A stretch of DNA of 64,000 nucleotides from Sphingobium terrigena (lineage in GTDB: Bacteria > Pseudomonadota > Alphaproteobacteria > Sphingomonadales > Sphingomonadaceae), in NCBI RefSeq assembly GCF_003591655.1, contig NZ_QVRA01000007.1, forward strand, positions 1 to 64,000. The letters are read 5' to 3'. Positions 25,223 through 33,518 of the stretch are shown here, piece after piece. Below the pieces are notes generated by a model. It saw nothing but the letters and a program-made list of their open reading frames with translations. It ran no database searches and was not told the DNA's origin. Both the position numbers and the translations under genes were made by a program. Each line of letters opens with the position of its first letter. Position 1 is the stretch's first letter.

Positions 25223-27100
25223 TTACCAGCCGCATGACTTGCCCTTATTCTGCTGGACCAGCCATTTCTGCAACGGCGCGAAATAGGCGGTCATCGCCTT
25301 GCCCGAAATCTCCCGTGTGCCGGTGAAGGCCTGCAACGCATCGGGCCAGGGCTTGGATGCCCCCATTTCCAGCATCGCATTGAGTTTGGCTCCTACATCC
25401 TTGTTTCCATAGAAGGAACAGCGGTGCAGTGGCCCCTTCCAGCCCGCCTGTTTGCAGGCCGCTTCGTAAAATTGCTGCTGCAAAATGCCCGCCAGGAAAT
25501 AGCGGGTGTAGGGCGTGTTACCCGGAATATGGAATTTGGCCCCCGCATCGAACTTCGTTTCATCGCGGGACACGGGCGGGACGATGCCCTGATATTGGCG
25601 GCGCAGGTCCGTCCAGCCCTTTTCATACTGGCTCTGCGGGATTGTGCCGTTGAATACACCCCAGCGCCACTTGTCGACCAGCAGACCGAACGGCAGAAAA
25701 GCGACCTTGTCCATCGCCTGCCGCAGCAGCAGGCCAATATCCTTGTCCGGTCCCGGCACCTTGGCGGGGTCCAGCAGGCCGATCTTCACCAGATAGTCAG
25801 GCGTGATAGACAGGGCGACAAAATCGCCGATCGCTTCATGAAAGCCGTCATTGGCGCCGTCCAGATAGAGCGGCTTCTGCTTTTGATAGGCGCGCTGGTA
25901 ATAATTGTGACCCAGCTCATGATGGATGGTCACGAAGTCGTCACTATTGACCTTCGTGCACATCTTGACCCGTATGTCGTCCTTATTGTCGAGATCCCAG
26001 GCCGACGCATGGCAGACGACTTCGCGGTCCAGCGGCTTGATGAACTGGGTACGATCCCAAAAGGTCGCGGGCAGCGGCGCAAAGCCCAGCGAGGAATAGA
26101 AACCCTCGCCAATCTTGAACATCTGCTTTTCCCAATAGCCGCGCCGCTGCTGTTCGGGTGTGTCGGGCGTATCGACCTGACCGGGGCGGGTTTCGACATA
26201 GCCCTTGGCCTTCAGCAATTCGCCCACATCATAACCCAGATCGCCAGCCCCCTTGGGGGCCACGACATCATAGATATTGCCCCAGGATTGCGCCCACATA
26301 TTGCCCAGCAAATCGGCGCGGATCGGCCCCGTGGCGGGCTGCACCGTATCGCCATATTTCTCGTTCAGCTTGGTGCGGGTGTAGCAATGCAGCTGGTCAT
26401 AGAGCGGCTTGACCTCCGCCCAGATCTTGTCGGTCAGCTTGGTGAAATCATCGGCAGGCATGTCATATTTGGACCGCCACATCGCACCGGTATCGGCAAA
26501 GCCCAGTTCCTTGGCCCCGGCATTGGCGATATCCACCAGCTTGGCATAATCGCCGCGCATCGGCGCGCCGACATTGTCATGCCAGCTGACCCACATTTCC
26601 TTCAGCTCTTCGGGGTTACGGTTGTTCCCCATCTGCTCTTCAATGTCGCTGCCGTTGATCGGCTGCCCTTTCAGCGTCCCCTTGCCCTTGCCATAGGCGG
26701 ACTGGAGCCGGGTCGCGAGATCGTTCAACTCCTGCGCCGCCCCCGGCGCGGTCGGCGCGGGCAAAGTCAGTGCGGTGCGCAGCAGGTCGAGGCGGCGCCT
26801 GGTTTCGACCGAGAGGCCCGGCACAGTCGCATATTTGGCGGCTTCCAGCGCATAATCAACATTCATCGATGTGCGGATCGCGCCGAAATAGGCGGCGACC
26901 GCGTCGCTGTCATCGCTTAGATAGGTGGAATTGACCCAGTCGGCCCGGCTGGAGATCAGCGAATGATCGAACATCGCCTTTTCCGCCTTGGCGAGGAAGG
27001 CTTCGGCCTCCACTGCGGTCGGCACAGGAGCCTGCTGTGCAAGGACGGGCGATGCAGTAAGCGCGGCCGCCAGTGCGGCAAGCGAGATGGCGATTTTCAT
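25223..27100 (-). CDS. Secreted M2-family peptidyl-dipeptidase (ACE-like)
   Basis: A 625-aa zinc metallopeptidase of family M2, related to angiotensin-converting enzyme and the bacterial homologue in Xanthomonas, which removes dipeptides from peptide C-termini. A cleavable signal peptide MKIAISLAALAAALTASPVLAQ predicts export to the periplasm. The zinc site is TIHHELGHNYYQ with the third ligand in GFHEAIGDF; the chloride/substrate block and the C-terminal KSCGW end follow. I start at the ATG at 27100, preceded by GAGGGG; an ATG at 27115 is less likely because it would remove the signal-peptide start. That ribosome site lies inside a strong hairpin. Confidence 0.93.
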   Translation of the reverse strand: MKIAISLAALAAALTASPVLAQQAPVPTAVEAEAFLAKAEKAMFDHSLISSRADWVNSTYLSDDSDAVAAYFGAIRTSMNVDYALEAAKYATVPGLSVETRRRLDLLRTALTLPAPTAPGAAQELNDLATRLQSAYGKGKGTLKGQPINGSDIEEQMGNNRNPEELKEMWVSWHDNVGAPMRGDYAKLVDIANAGAKELGFADTGAMWRSKYDMPADDFTKLTDKIWAEVKPLYDQLHCYTRTKLNEKYGDTVQPATGPIRADLLGNMWAQSWGNIYDVVAPKGAGDLGYDVGELLKAKGYVETRPGQVDTPDTPEQQRRGYWEKQMFKIGEGFYSSLGFAPLPATFWDRTQFIKPLDREVVCHASAWDLDNKDDIRVKMCTKVNSDDFVTIHHELGHNYYQRAYQKQKPLYLDGANDGFHEAIGDFVALSITPDYLVKIGLLDPAKVPGPDKDIGLLLRQAMDKVAFLPFGLLVDKWRWGVFNGTIPQSQYEKGWTDLRRQYQGIVPPVSRDETKFDAGAKFHIPGNTPYTRYFLAGILQQQFYEAACKQAGWKGPLHRCSFYGNKDVGAKLNAMLEMGASKPWPDALQAFTGTREISGKAMTAYFAPLQKWLVQQNKGKSCGW

Positions 27101-27107
27101 GGGAATT

Positions 27108-27129
27108 CCCCTCATAGGCTTATGAGGGG
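27108..27129 (-). promoter_or_regulatory. Hairpin enclosing the ribosome-binding site of the M2 peptidase gene
   Basis: CCCCTCATA and TATGAGGGG are a perfect 9-bp inverted repeat with a 4-base loop. On the transcript (minus strand) the 3' arm ends in GAGGGG eight bases before the ATG, so a folded leader would hide the Shine-Dalgarno sequence. The fold is seen in sequence; regulation is inferred. Confidence 0.5.
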
Positions 27130-27154
27130 AAGGTGACTTGGCCGGGCGATACAG

Positions 27155-27916
27155 TCAAGCGGTCAGGAAATCGACCATCGCCTGCCCCAGTTCCTTGCGG
27201 GTGACGGCGTTCATATGATTGCCCGGTATCTCGACATAGCGACCATTGGGCAGCAGGTCGGCCAGTTCGTGCGCCACGCCATTGTCCCGGTCATCCGCGC
27301 CGCAGATGACTTCGGTCGGCTGCTGAATGGCAGCGATCGCCTCACGCGGCGTATCGACAAAAGTGTTCAGGATATGGAGCATCGCCACCGGATCACCCTT
27401 GGTGGTTTTGAGGAAGGCCTCCGTCATCCATTCCGACGTGCCACGCTCGAACGTGCCAAGGTTCGTCAGGACATTCTTGTAATAGCCGCCATTGTCGAGT
27501 GTCTGCACCAGCCCGCGCAGTCCCATGCCCGCCAGGATCACGCGGCGCGGCGCAGCCCCGCGCGCCAGCATCCGCACGGTCGTGCGCGCACCCAGCGAAT
27601 AGCCACCCAGATCATAGTCGGTCAGCCCAAGCTGCTCGACCAAAGCCAGCCCGTCATCGGTCAGCGCATCGGGCGGATAAGCGGCAATGTCGTGCGGCTT
27701 CCCGCTCTCCCCATGACCGCGCAAGTCAGGCATGATCAGGCGAAAACCCGCTTCAACCAGTTTGGCGGCATGGCCGTAGCGAATCCAGTTGGTGAAGGCG
27801 TTGGAAAAATAGCCGTGGATCAGCACCATATCCCGCCCCTCACCCACCATATGCACCGCAATCGGCAGGCCATCGAAGCCTTTGATCTCATGGCGTTCGA
27901 TCGGCAGGTCGGTCAT
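27155..27916 (-). CDS. Alpha/beta-fold hydrolase
   Basis: A 253-aa soluble alpha/beta hydrolase. It shows the oxyanion segment MVLIHGYFSN, the DLRGHGESGKPHD strand loop, the nucleophile elbow GGYSLGARTTVRM (Ser about 107), the acid region GADDRDNGV and the catalytic His in IPGNHMNAVTR. Such sequences occur in esterases, epoxide hydrolases and haloperoxidase-like enzymes; substrate cannot be predicted. It lies 55 bp from the M2 peptidase on the same strand, separated by the hairpin region, so the two may be co-transcribed. AAGGA precedes the ATG. Confidence 0.85.
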   Translation of the reverse strand: MTDLPIERHEIKGFDGLPIAVHMVGEGRDMVLIHGYFSNAFTNWIRYGHAAKLVEAGFRLIMPDLRGHGESGKPHDIAAYPPDALTDDGLALVEQLGLTDYDLGGYSLGARTTVRMLARGAAPRRVILAGMGLRGLVQTLDNGGYYKNVLTNLGTFERGTSEWMTEAFLKTTKGDPVAMLHILNTFVDTPREAIAAIQQPTEVICGADDRDNGVAHELADLLPNGRYVEIPGNHMNAVTRKELGQAMVDFLTA

Positions 27917-27991
27917 CGGGGCAAATCCTTACGCAGCAAGAGCGGCTTGCCGATATGGCGTCAGGCGCGGCGGCGCAAGAGCGCTGTCCTG

Positions 27992-28429
27992 TCAGTCCGC
28001 CCAGGAAGAGCGATCCATCAACCCCGAAACCAGCGCTGCAAAAGACGTGTCAGCACAGCGCCGGACTAGCCTGCGATCAGCGGTGACCACAACCGTTTCC
28101 AGCATCTCGGCGGTGGCGAGGAAGAAGCAGTCATAGGCGGGATGATCCAGCGCCAGACTGATCGCCATCGCCCGATCGGCCAGTTGTCCGGTCGGGATCA
28201 GATCGACAAGATCGGGCAGGATCGCCACGGCTTCGCGCGCCTGTGCTGCATCAATTTCCTGCGCGCGCACTTTCTTCCACATCACATTGGCGAATTCAGC
28301 GGTCAGCAAGTCTGGCGCGATCAGCCGATGCGGCAGCAGCGTAAGCGCCACGGTCGTTTCAGCAGACATCGCCGGATCGTCACTGCCGACGACCCAGCGG
28401 GCCGACACGCTGGTATCCACCACCAGCAT
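27992..28429 (-). CDS. vapC: VapC-type PIN-domain toxin
   Basis: A 145-aa PIN-domain ribonuclease. The four acidic metal ligands are in place: Asp5 in MLVVDTSV, Glu in LTAEFANVMWK, Asp in HPAYDCFFLATA and Asp in VVVTADRRLV. PIN toxins cleave tRNA or rRNA and are held by the cognate antitoxin. The start overlaps the antitoxin stop by one base (TGATG), the usual layout. The pair sits between core genes, with no transposase near, so it may be a stable resident. Confidence 0.92.
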   Translation of the reverse strand: MLVVDTSVSARWVVGSDDPAMSAETTVALTLLPHRLIAPDLLTAEFANVMWKKVRAQEIDAAQAREAVAILPDLVDLIPTGQLADRAMAISLALDHPAYDCFFLATAEMLETVVVTADRRLVRRCADTSFAALVSGLMDRSSWAD

Positions 28430-28671
28430 CAGGGGCGATCATCATCCTGGAGCAAATCTTCGGCAGGTGTCTGCCGGACATGTTGCGGCGTCATTGCCCT
28501 GATGGCTTCGAGGCGCGTTAGCGTCGCGCGCAGGCGCTCACCTGTCATCGGTCGCCCACGCGTCAGCGCTTCACGCAGTTCCGCTTCCAGTGAACGCTGG
28601 TTACGCGCCGCCAGTTCGCGATAGGCCGCGATCAGACTGTCATCGAGATTACGGATAAGAACCTGGCCCAT
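28429..28671 (-). CDS. vapB: FitA/VapB-like ribbon-helix-helix antitoxin
   Basis: The 80-aa antitoxin opens MGQVLIRNLDDSLIAAYREL, the beta strand and first helix of a ribbon-helix-helix domain as in FitA (MARxxIRNLDD type), followed by AARNQRSLEAELREAL. The C-terminal tail (about 50-80, TPQHVRQTPAEDLLQDDDRP) is the flexible toxin-neutralising arm. It binds DNA and represses its own operon; a 31-bp palindrome abuts the start codon. No ribosome-binding site is visible and a -10/-35 pair would start the message at the ATG, so it may be leaderless. Confidence 0.88.
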   Translation of the reverse strand: MGQVLIRNLDDSLIAAYRELAARNQRSLEAELREALTRGRPMTGERLRATLTRLEAIRAMTPQHVRQTPAEDLLQDDDRP

Positions 28672-28672
28672 A

Positions 28673-28703
28673 CGGTCATGCTATCATTATGATAGCATGA
28701 CCG
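28673..28703. promoter_or_regulatory. 31-bp perfect palindromic operator of the vapBC operon
   Basis: Fifteen bases each side of a central T pair perfectly, the longest perfect palindrome I noticed in the window. The inner part is AT-rich (TATCAT...ATGATA). It begins one base before the antitoxin ATG. On the minus strand TTGCGG (complement of 28701-28706), a 17-base spacer and TAGCAT (complement of 28678-28683) form a promoter whose start would fall on the ATG, so bound VapBC would cover the whole promoter. Confidence 0.75.
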
Positions 28704-28716
28704 CAAGGAGTCAGAA

Positions 28717-29742
28717 TCAGCCCTTCTTGAGGTGGCGACGGCCCAGCAGTTCGGCGATCTGCACCGCGTTCAGCGCCGCGCCCTTGCGCAGATTATCGCT
28801 GACGCACCAGAGCGAAATGCCGCTGTCCACGGTCGGGTCCTCACGCACGCGGCTGATGAAGGTCGCGAAATCGCCGACGCATTCGATCGGGGTGATGTAG
28901 CCACCATCCTCGCGCTTATCGACCAGCATGATGCCAGGGGCTTCACGCAGGATATCCTGCGCTTCCTTGGCGCTGATTTCCTTCTCGAACTCGATGTTGA
29001 TCGCTTCGGAGTGTCCCACGAACACCGGCACGCGCACGCAGGTGGCGGTCAGCTTGATCTTGGGATCAAGGATCTTCTTGGTTTCCGCGACCATCTTCCA
29101 TTCTTCCTTGGTCGACCCATCGTCCAGGAAAACGTCGATATGCGGGATCACGTTGAAGGCTATCTGCTTGGTGAACTTCTTGGCTTCGGCCGGGTCGCCT
29201 ACGAAGATATTGCGCGACTGTTCGAACAGCTCGTCCATGCCAGCCTTGCCCGCGCCGGACACCGACTGATAGGTCGACACGACAACGCGCTTGATGATCG
29301 CGGCATCATGCAACGGCTTCAAAGCCACCACCATCTGCGCGGTCGAGCAGTTGGGGTTGGCGATGATATTCTTCTTCTTGTAACCGTCGATCGCGTCCGG
29401 GTTCACTTCGGGCACGATCAGCGGCACGTCCGGGTCCATGCGGTAGAGCGAGCTATTGTCGATCACGACACAGCCGGCCGCCGCCGCCTTGGGCGCATAT
29501 TCAGCGGTCGGGCCGCTGCCCGCGGCGAACAGGGCGATGTCCCAGCCGGTAAAGTCGAAATGCTCGATATTCTGGCATTTGATCGTCTTGCCGCTGTCAC
29601 CGAAATCGACGGTCAGCCCCTGCGACCGCGACGATGCGACCGCAGCGATCTCGTCAATCGGGAACTCGCGCTCGGCGAGAATGGTCAGCATTTCGCGGCC
29701 CACATTCCCGGTGGCACCTACGACGACGACCCTGTAACCCAT
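28717..29742 (-). CDS. asd: Aspartate-semialdehyde dehydrogenase
   Basis: Asd reduces aspartyl phosphate to aspartate semialdehyde, the branch point to lysine/diaminopimelate, threonine and methionine. The 341-aa chain has the NADP-binding start VVVGATGNVGREML, the catalytic IIANPNCSTAQM with Cys132 and the QSVSGAGKAGMDELFEQ segment. The ATG at 29742 is the family start; the open frame upstream adds about 80 unrelated codons. It ends 14 bp from the vapBC palindrome. It supplies diaminopimelate for the cell wall, so it is probably essential. Confidence 0.97.
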   Translation of the reverse strand: MGYRVVVVGATGNVGREMLTILAEREFPIDEIAAVASSRSQGLTVDFGDSGKTIKCQNIEHFDFTGWDIALFAAGSGPTAEYAPKAAAAGCVVIDNSSLYRMDPDVPLIVPEVNPDAIDGYKKKNIIANPNCSTAQMVVALKPLHDAAIIKRVVVSTYQSVSGAGKAGMDELFEQSRNIFVGDPAEAKKFTKQIAFNVIPHIDVFLDDGSTKEEWKMVAETKKILDPKIKLTATCVRVPVFVGHSEAINIEFEKEISAKEAQDILREAPGIMLVDKREDGGYITPIECVGDFATFISRVREDPTVDSGISLWCVSDNLRKGAALNAVQIAELLGRRHLKKG

Positions 29743-29855
29743 GACTGAACACTCCACTCCGATGCAGATATAACGGAGTGCGCGCCATAGCGGCGTTGCG
29801 CCATTTGTCCAGTGGCAAGCCCTTTGTTGCGCAAAAGGCCAGCTTTTGACGCTGG

Positions 29856-29880
29856 ACGTTGCCGGGATGCGGCAACGTCC
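29856..29880. terminator. Hairpin between the S9 peptidase gene and asd
   Basis: GACGTTGCC and GGCAACGTC form a 9-bp perfect stem with a 7-base loop, 8-32 bp downstream of the S9 peptidase stop. There is no T-run on the minus strand, so it may be an attenuator or a stabilising 3' hairpin. Confidence 0.45.
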
Positions 29881-29887
29881 TTGCCAC

Positions 29888-32122
29888 CTATGGCTTGGGC
29901 GCTTCAGGCGACATGCCGCGCCGCGCCAGAAAGTCCTCGATCGTGCGCCACAGATGGACGCTGATCCCCGGCCCGCCAACGCGGTGGGTCTGGCCCGGAT
30001 AGGCCATCATCTCGAACGGCACCGCAGCGCCCTGCATCTTCGCCATCAGCGCGGTGGCATTGTCGAACACCACATTATCGTCGGACATGCCGTGGATCAG
30101 CAACAGTGGGTCGCTGATCTTCACTGCCTCCTCGATCGCACCGGACGCCGGATAGGCGCTGACCTTGTCCTGCGGCATCCCCAGATAGCGTTCGGTATAA
30201 TGGGTGTCGTACAGTTCCCACTTCGTCACCGGCGCGCCCGCCACCGCCGCAGCGAATATGCCCGGTGCCTTCTCCAACAGCTTCAGCGACATATAGCCAC
30301 CGTAAGACCAGCCATAGGTCGCAATCCGCTTGGGATCGACGAACGGCTGGGCTTTCAGCCAATCCACGCCCGCCAATTGGTCATCCACCTCGACCGTCCC
30401 CATGGCGCGGTAGAGATGATCCTCGAACGCCTTGCCACGATCGGGCGTGCCGCGATTATCGACCGCAAAGACGATCCAGCCCCGGTCGACCAGATATTGG
30501 TTGAGCGCACCGGACCATGTGTTGGTCGCCTGCCGCCCGCCGCCCGGCCCGCCATAGTGGATCATGAACACGGGATAGCGTTTCCCCGGCTCGATAGTCG
30601 GGGTCATGATCTTGGTATAGAGTGTCGTGCCGTCCTTGGCCCGGATCGTGCCGAACCGGGTTTTGACATGGCTCGCCAGAAAGGGCGCATAGGGATGATC
30701 GCCCTTCAGCGCATTTTCGGACAACCATTGGAGTTGCTTGCCCGCGCTGTCGGCCAGATAGACCTGCTTGGGCTGGTCGCTATTCTGGCGGGTGATGACG
30801 ACCCGGCTGGCCGCGCCGTCCATCACCGCATCATTCCACCAGCCACTCGTGGTGATCTGACGCGCCGCTGCAGGGCGCGTGATCGGCGCGCTATACAATT
30901 GCTGCTCCAGCGGCGTTTCGCGATTGCCGGTGAAATAGACCAGCCCCGCTTTCTCATCGACCGCCACCAGCGTCTTGACCTCCCAGTCGCCGCTGGTCAG
31001 CGCCGTCCATTTGCCATCATGCACCCGGTAGAGATGGCCATGGCCGCTCTTTTCCGACCACCAGAGGAAATCGCCGCCTGACAGCGGATGGAAATTGTCA
31101 CTGAGGTTGATCCAGCTTTTGGCGGTTTCAGAGAGAACGACCTTCGCCTTGCCGGTGGCCGGATCGACCGCCAGCAGGTCAAGCCGCTTCTGGTCGCGCG
31201 TCTCGCGCTGGACATAAAGGGTGCGGCCATCCTTCGCCCAGTCGACTCGCGCCAGATAAATGTCGCGATCCGGCCCCAGATCGACCTTCACCTGCCCCGA
31301 CCCGTCCGGCTTCATGACATAGAGATCGACGATGGCGTTGGGTGTCCCGGCAGCGGGATAGCGCTGCTGATAAACCTTCGTCCCCTCCCCGCCGATCGCT
31401 GTGCGGGTGACGATGCCAACCGGCCTTTCATCCACCCGCGCGACCGCAATCAGGGCATCGTCGGGCGACCACCAATAGCCGGTCCGCCGGTCCATTTCCT
31501 CTTGCGCGACAAATTCGGCGACACCCCAACTGATCGTATCGCTGGCGCCCTGCGTCACCTGCCGTTCCGTCCCGCCGATGGGCTGCACGAACAAATTTCC
31601 GCCGCGCACGAACGACACGAAGCCGCCCTTGGGGCTGACCACGCCGTTCAACTCGCCATCGGGCGTGTCGGTCAGTCGCTGCACTTTGCCGTCCAGTGCA
31701 GCCAGGTAGAGATCGCCATCGACCGGCACCAGGATGGACTTGCCATCAGGCGACCAGTCATAGCTGGTAATGCCGCTGCTGCCCGCGACTGAGCGGTCGC
31801 GTTCGCGCTGCATCTTTTCCGCTTCGGACAGGGCTGCGCCGCTGCCGGTCTTGCGCGAATCGACCAGCATCCGCTGCTTGCCCGTGCGCGTGTCGATCGC
31901 CCAGAGGTCGAGCCGCTCTTTCTCATCCGCGCGCGGTTTGAGCAGGGTGACGAGCGACCCGTCCGGCGATAATTTGAGCGCGCGCGGCTGTGGGCCAGCA
32001 AGGTCAGGGCTGGCAAAAACCCGTTCGAGCGTCAGCGTCTCCTGCTCCTGCGCCATGACAGGGGCGGTGGACAGCGCAAGCAGCGCGCCAAGGGCTGCGC
32101 CGGATTTCCAATAGGGCGGCAT
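29888..32122 (-). CDS. Secreted dipeptidyl-peptidase IV-like S9 serine peptidase
   Basis: A 744-aa prolyl-oligopeptidase-family enzyme of the DPP-IV type, which removes Xaa-Pro dipeptides from N-termini. It has a signal peptide (MPPYWKSGAALGALLALSTA, cut near APVMAQ), a beta-propeller of about 480 residues and a C-terminal alpha/beta hydrolase. The catalytic Ser is in TYGWSYGGYMSLK, the Asp in LIHGMSDDNVVFDN and the His in PGQTHRVGG. The paired Glu motif EFVAQEEMDRRTGYWWSP that anchors the substrate N-terminus is present. I prefer the ATG at 32122 over 32128 for spacing to AAAGGA. With the M2 dipeptidase it suggests use of external peptides. Confidence 0.93.
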   Translation of the reverse strand: MPPYWKSGAALGALLALSTAPVMAQEQETLTLERVFASPDLAGPQPRALKLSPDGSLVTLLKPRADEKERLDLWAIDTRTGKQRMLVDSRKTGSGAALSEAEKMQRERDRSVAGSSGITSYDWSPDGKSILVPVDGDLYLAALDGKVQRLTDTPDGELNGVVSPKGGFVSFVRGGNLFVQPIGGTERQVTQGASDTISWGVAEFVAQEEMDRRTGYWWSPDDALIAVARVDERPVGIVTRTAIGGEGTKVYQQRYPAAGTPNAIVDLYVMKPDGSGQVKVDLGPDRDIYLARVDWAKDGRTLYVQRETRDQKRLDLLAVDPATGKAKVVLSETAKSWINLSDNFHPLSGGDFLWWSEKSGHGHLYRVHDGKWTALTSGDWEVKTLVAVDEKAGLVYFTGNRETPLEQQLYSAPITRPAAARQITTSGWWNDAVMDGAASRVVITRQNSDQPKQVYLADSAGKQLQWLSENALKGDHPYAPFLASHVKTRFGTIRAKDGTTLYTKIMTPTIEPGKRYPVFMIHYGGPGGGRQATNTWSGALNQYLVDRGWIVFAVDNRGTPDRGKAFEDHLYRAMGTVEVDDQLAGVDWLKAQPFVDPKRIATYGWSYGGYMSLKLLEKAPGIFAAAVAGAPVTKWELYDTHYTERYLGMPQDKVSAYPASGAIEEAVKISDPLLLIHGMSDDNVVFDNATALMAKMQGAAVPFEMMAYPGQTHRVGGPGISVHLWRTIEDFLARRGMSPEAPKP

Positions 32123-32240
32123 CGACATCCTTTCAGGTCGGCGACCGCACGGGACGCCGGATCAGGGGCAATGATTAGCCTGATGAGACTGAAAAGATCA
32201 ATGGAGGGAAATAATCTGTCCCGACCATGGCGTTTTGCCA

Positions 32241-32315
32241 TGGTGGGCGCGGCAGGGATTGAACCTGCGACCCCACCCGTGTGAAGGGTGTGCTCTACCA
32301 CTGAGCTACGCGCCC
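32241..32315 (-). tRNA. tRNA-Val (anticodon CAC)
   Basis: The complement folds into a full cloverleaf: acceptor GGGCGCG with CGCGCCC, D-arm GCTC-AGTGGTAG-AGC, anticodon stem CACCC/GGGTG with loop TTCACAC (anticodon CAC), T-arm GCAGG-TTCAATC-CCTGC, then A73 and encoded CCA. It reads the valine codon GTG. All stems pair without mismatch. No duplicated 3' end is seen nearby, so it is not a used integration site here. Confidence 0.96.
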
Positions 32316-32454
32316 CCTGTTGGGAGGAGGCGGCCATTGGCATCGCTGGCGCGCCCTGTCAAGCGCGGGGGCATTCCGTCCCGCAAATTGCACCTTTGCA
32401 CTGCGTCGCGCACGCCCTAAAACGGTCACACCGCAAATGTGGAGTGACGGATTG

Positions 32455-32571
32455 ATGCGTAAAGCGCTGTTTCTGATGATCTTGGCCACGCTGGCCGCGT
32501 GCAACACGGTGCAGGGTGTGGGTCGCGATATTGAATCCGTCGGTCGCGCCGGGAAAGACGCAATGCGCTGA
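32455..32571 (+). CDS. Entericidin-family small lipoprotein
   Basis: A 38-aa peptide, MRKALFLMILATLAACNTVQ and then GVGRDIESVGRAGKDAMR. It has a short signal sequence and lipobox LAAC with Cys16 for lipid attachment, followed by the GxGxDIxxxG motif of the entericidin EcnA/EcnB family (membrane-bound small lipoproteins linked to a toxin-antidote pair in enterobacteria). GGAG lies ten bases before the ATG. Only one member is present, so no antidote-toxin pair is evident; in alphaproteobacteria the role is unknown, perhaps envelope stability. Confidence 0.85.
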   Translation: MRKALFLMILATLAACNTVQGVGRDIESVGRAGKDAMR

Positions 32572-32586
32572 CCGATAGTCGGTGAA

Positions 32587-32775
32587 TTATTGCAACACGC
32601 GCCCGATGGCTGTCGCATTTTTCCGCAGACGAACGCCGTCGCAACCCGGTTCGCCACAGTTGCACGCTTCGATTGTGTAGCGCACGCCACACATGACCAA
32701 TACGTCATGATCGAAACTATAGTTGGAAATGCCCGCGCGCTCGACCTTTTCCTGTGCCCTGGCCTTGAGAGTCAT
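32587..32775 (-). CDS. Hypothetical 62-aa protein with four closely spaced cysteines
   Basis: No named family is recognised. The centre reads CGVRYTIEACNCGEPGCDGV, with cysteines in the spacing C-x8-C-x-C-x4-C, suited to bind zinc or another metal, flanked by basic ends. A GGGGGACT stretch precedes the ATG. It converges with the entericidin gene and shares with hslV a divergent intergenic region of 174 bp that contains the heat-shock-type promoter. Codon pattern and a good ribosome site support a real gene. Confidence 0.65.
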   Translation of the reverse strand: MTLKARAQEKVERAGISNYSFDHDVLVMCGVRYTIEACNCGEPGCDGVRLRKNATAIGRVLQ

Positions 32776-32912
32776 GCGAGTCCCCCCCGTAAATGCGGAT
32801 GCTGATGATCGATGTTGCGATGCACAATGTCAATTGATCGACATTTGTTCCTGAACGAATTGGCAGAATATTGTCGCCAAAATGCAACGCTTCGTCGCCG
32901 CTACTGAGGTGA

Positions 32913-32941
32913 CTTGCACCACGCGGCACAGCGTCCCATAT
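32913..32941 (+). promoter_or_regulatory. Candidate heat-shock (sigma-32) promoter of hslVU
   Basis: CTTG (32913-32916), an 18-base spacer and CCCATAT (32935-32941) resemble alphaproteobacterial sigma-32 promoters. HslVU is a classic heat-shock operon. The -10 element ends only nine bases before the hslV ATG, implying a leaderless or very short leader. Confidence 0.45.
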
Positions 32942-32949
32942 GCCGCTCC

Positions 32950-33516
32950 ATGAACGACCATAACAGCAGCGCCATGCCGGTCTGGCATGGCACCACCATC
33001 ATGTCCGTGCGCAAGAATGGAAAGGTTGTCGTCGCCGGCGACGGCCAAGTTTCCATGGGCCAGACGGTGATGAAACCCAACGCCCGCAAGGTGCGCCGCC
33101 TGCATGACGGCAGCGTCATCGGTGGCTTTGCCGGGGCGACTGCCGACGCCTTCACCCTGTTCGAGCGGCTGGAAGCCAAGCTGGAGCGCCATAATGGCCA
33201 GCTGATGCGATCCGCCGTCGAACTGGCCAAGGACTGGCGCACCGACAAATATCTGCGCAATCTGGAAGCGATGATGATCGTCGCGGACAAGGATGTGACG
33301 CTGATCCTGACCGGCAATGGCGATGTGCTGGAGCCGGTGAACGGTGTCGCAGCAATCGGTTCCGGCGGCAACTTCGCCCTCGCCGCCGCCCGCGCGCTGG
33401 TGGATTATGAGGCTGACGCGGAGACGCTGGCGCGCAAGGCCATGGCCGTGGCGGCGGACATCTGCGTCTATACCAATGATCAGCTGACCATCGAAACGCT
33501 GGACAGCGCCTCTTAA
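32950..33516 (+). CDS. hslV: HslV, peptidase subunit of the HslVU (ClpQY) protease
   Basis: HslV forms the double hexamer proteolytic core that degrades unfolded proteins with HslU. The 188-aa precursor has [20 protein letters not shown], where the Thr becomes the N-terminal nucleophile after removal of about 15 residues, followed by [21 protein letters not shown] start at the ATG at 32950; the earlier part of the open frame has no family match. No Shine-Dalgarno site is visible, consistent with a leaderless message from the adjacent promoter. hslU follows after a 103-bp gap filled by a repeat. Confidence 0.95.
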   Translation: MNDHNSSAMPVWHGTTIMSVRKNGKVVVAGDGQVSMGQTVMKPNARKVRRLHDGSVIGGFAGATADAFTLFERLEAKLERHNGQLMRSAVELAKDWRTDKYLRNLEAMMIVADKDVTLILTGNGDVLEPVNGVAAIGSGGNFALAAARALVDYEADAETLARKAMAVAADICVYTNDQLTIETLDSAS

Positions 33517-33518
33517 AT

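Noticed and set aside
27992..28671. vapBC as part of a newly inserted island
   Set aside because: Flanks are core genes (asd, hydrolase) and no direct repeats, transposase or clear base-composition break is visible.
32241..32315. tRNA-Val as a second integration site
   Set aside because: No duplicated 3' end, integrase or atypical DNA lies beside it.
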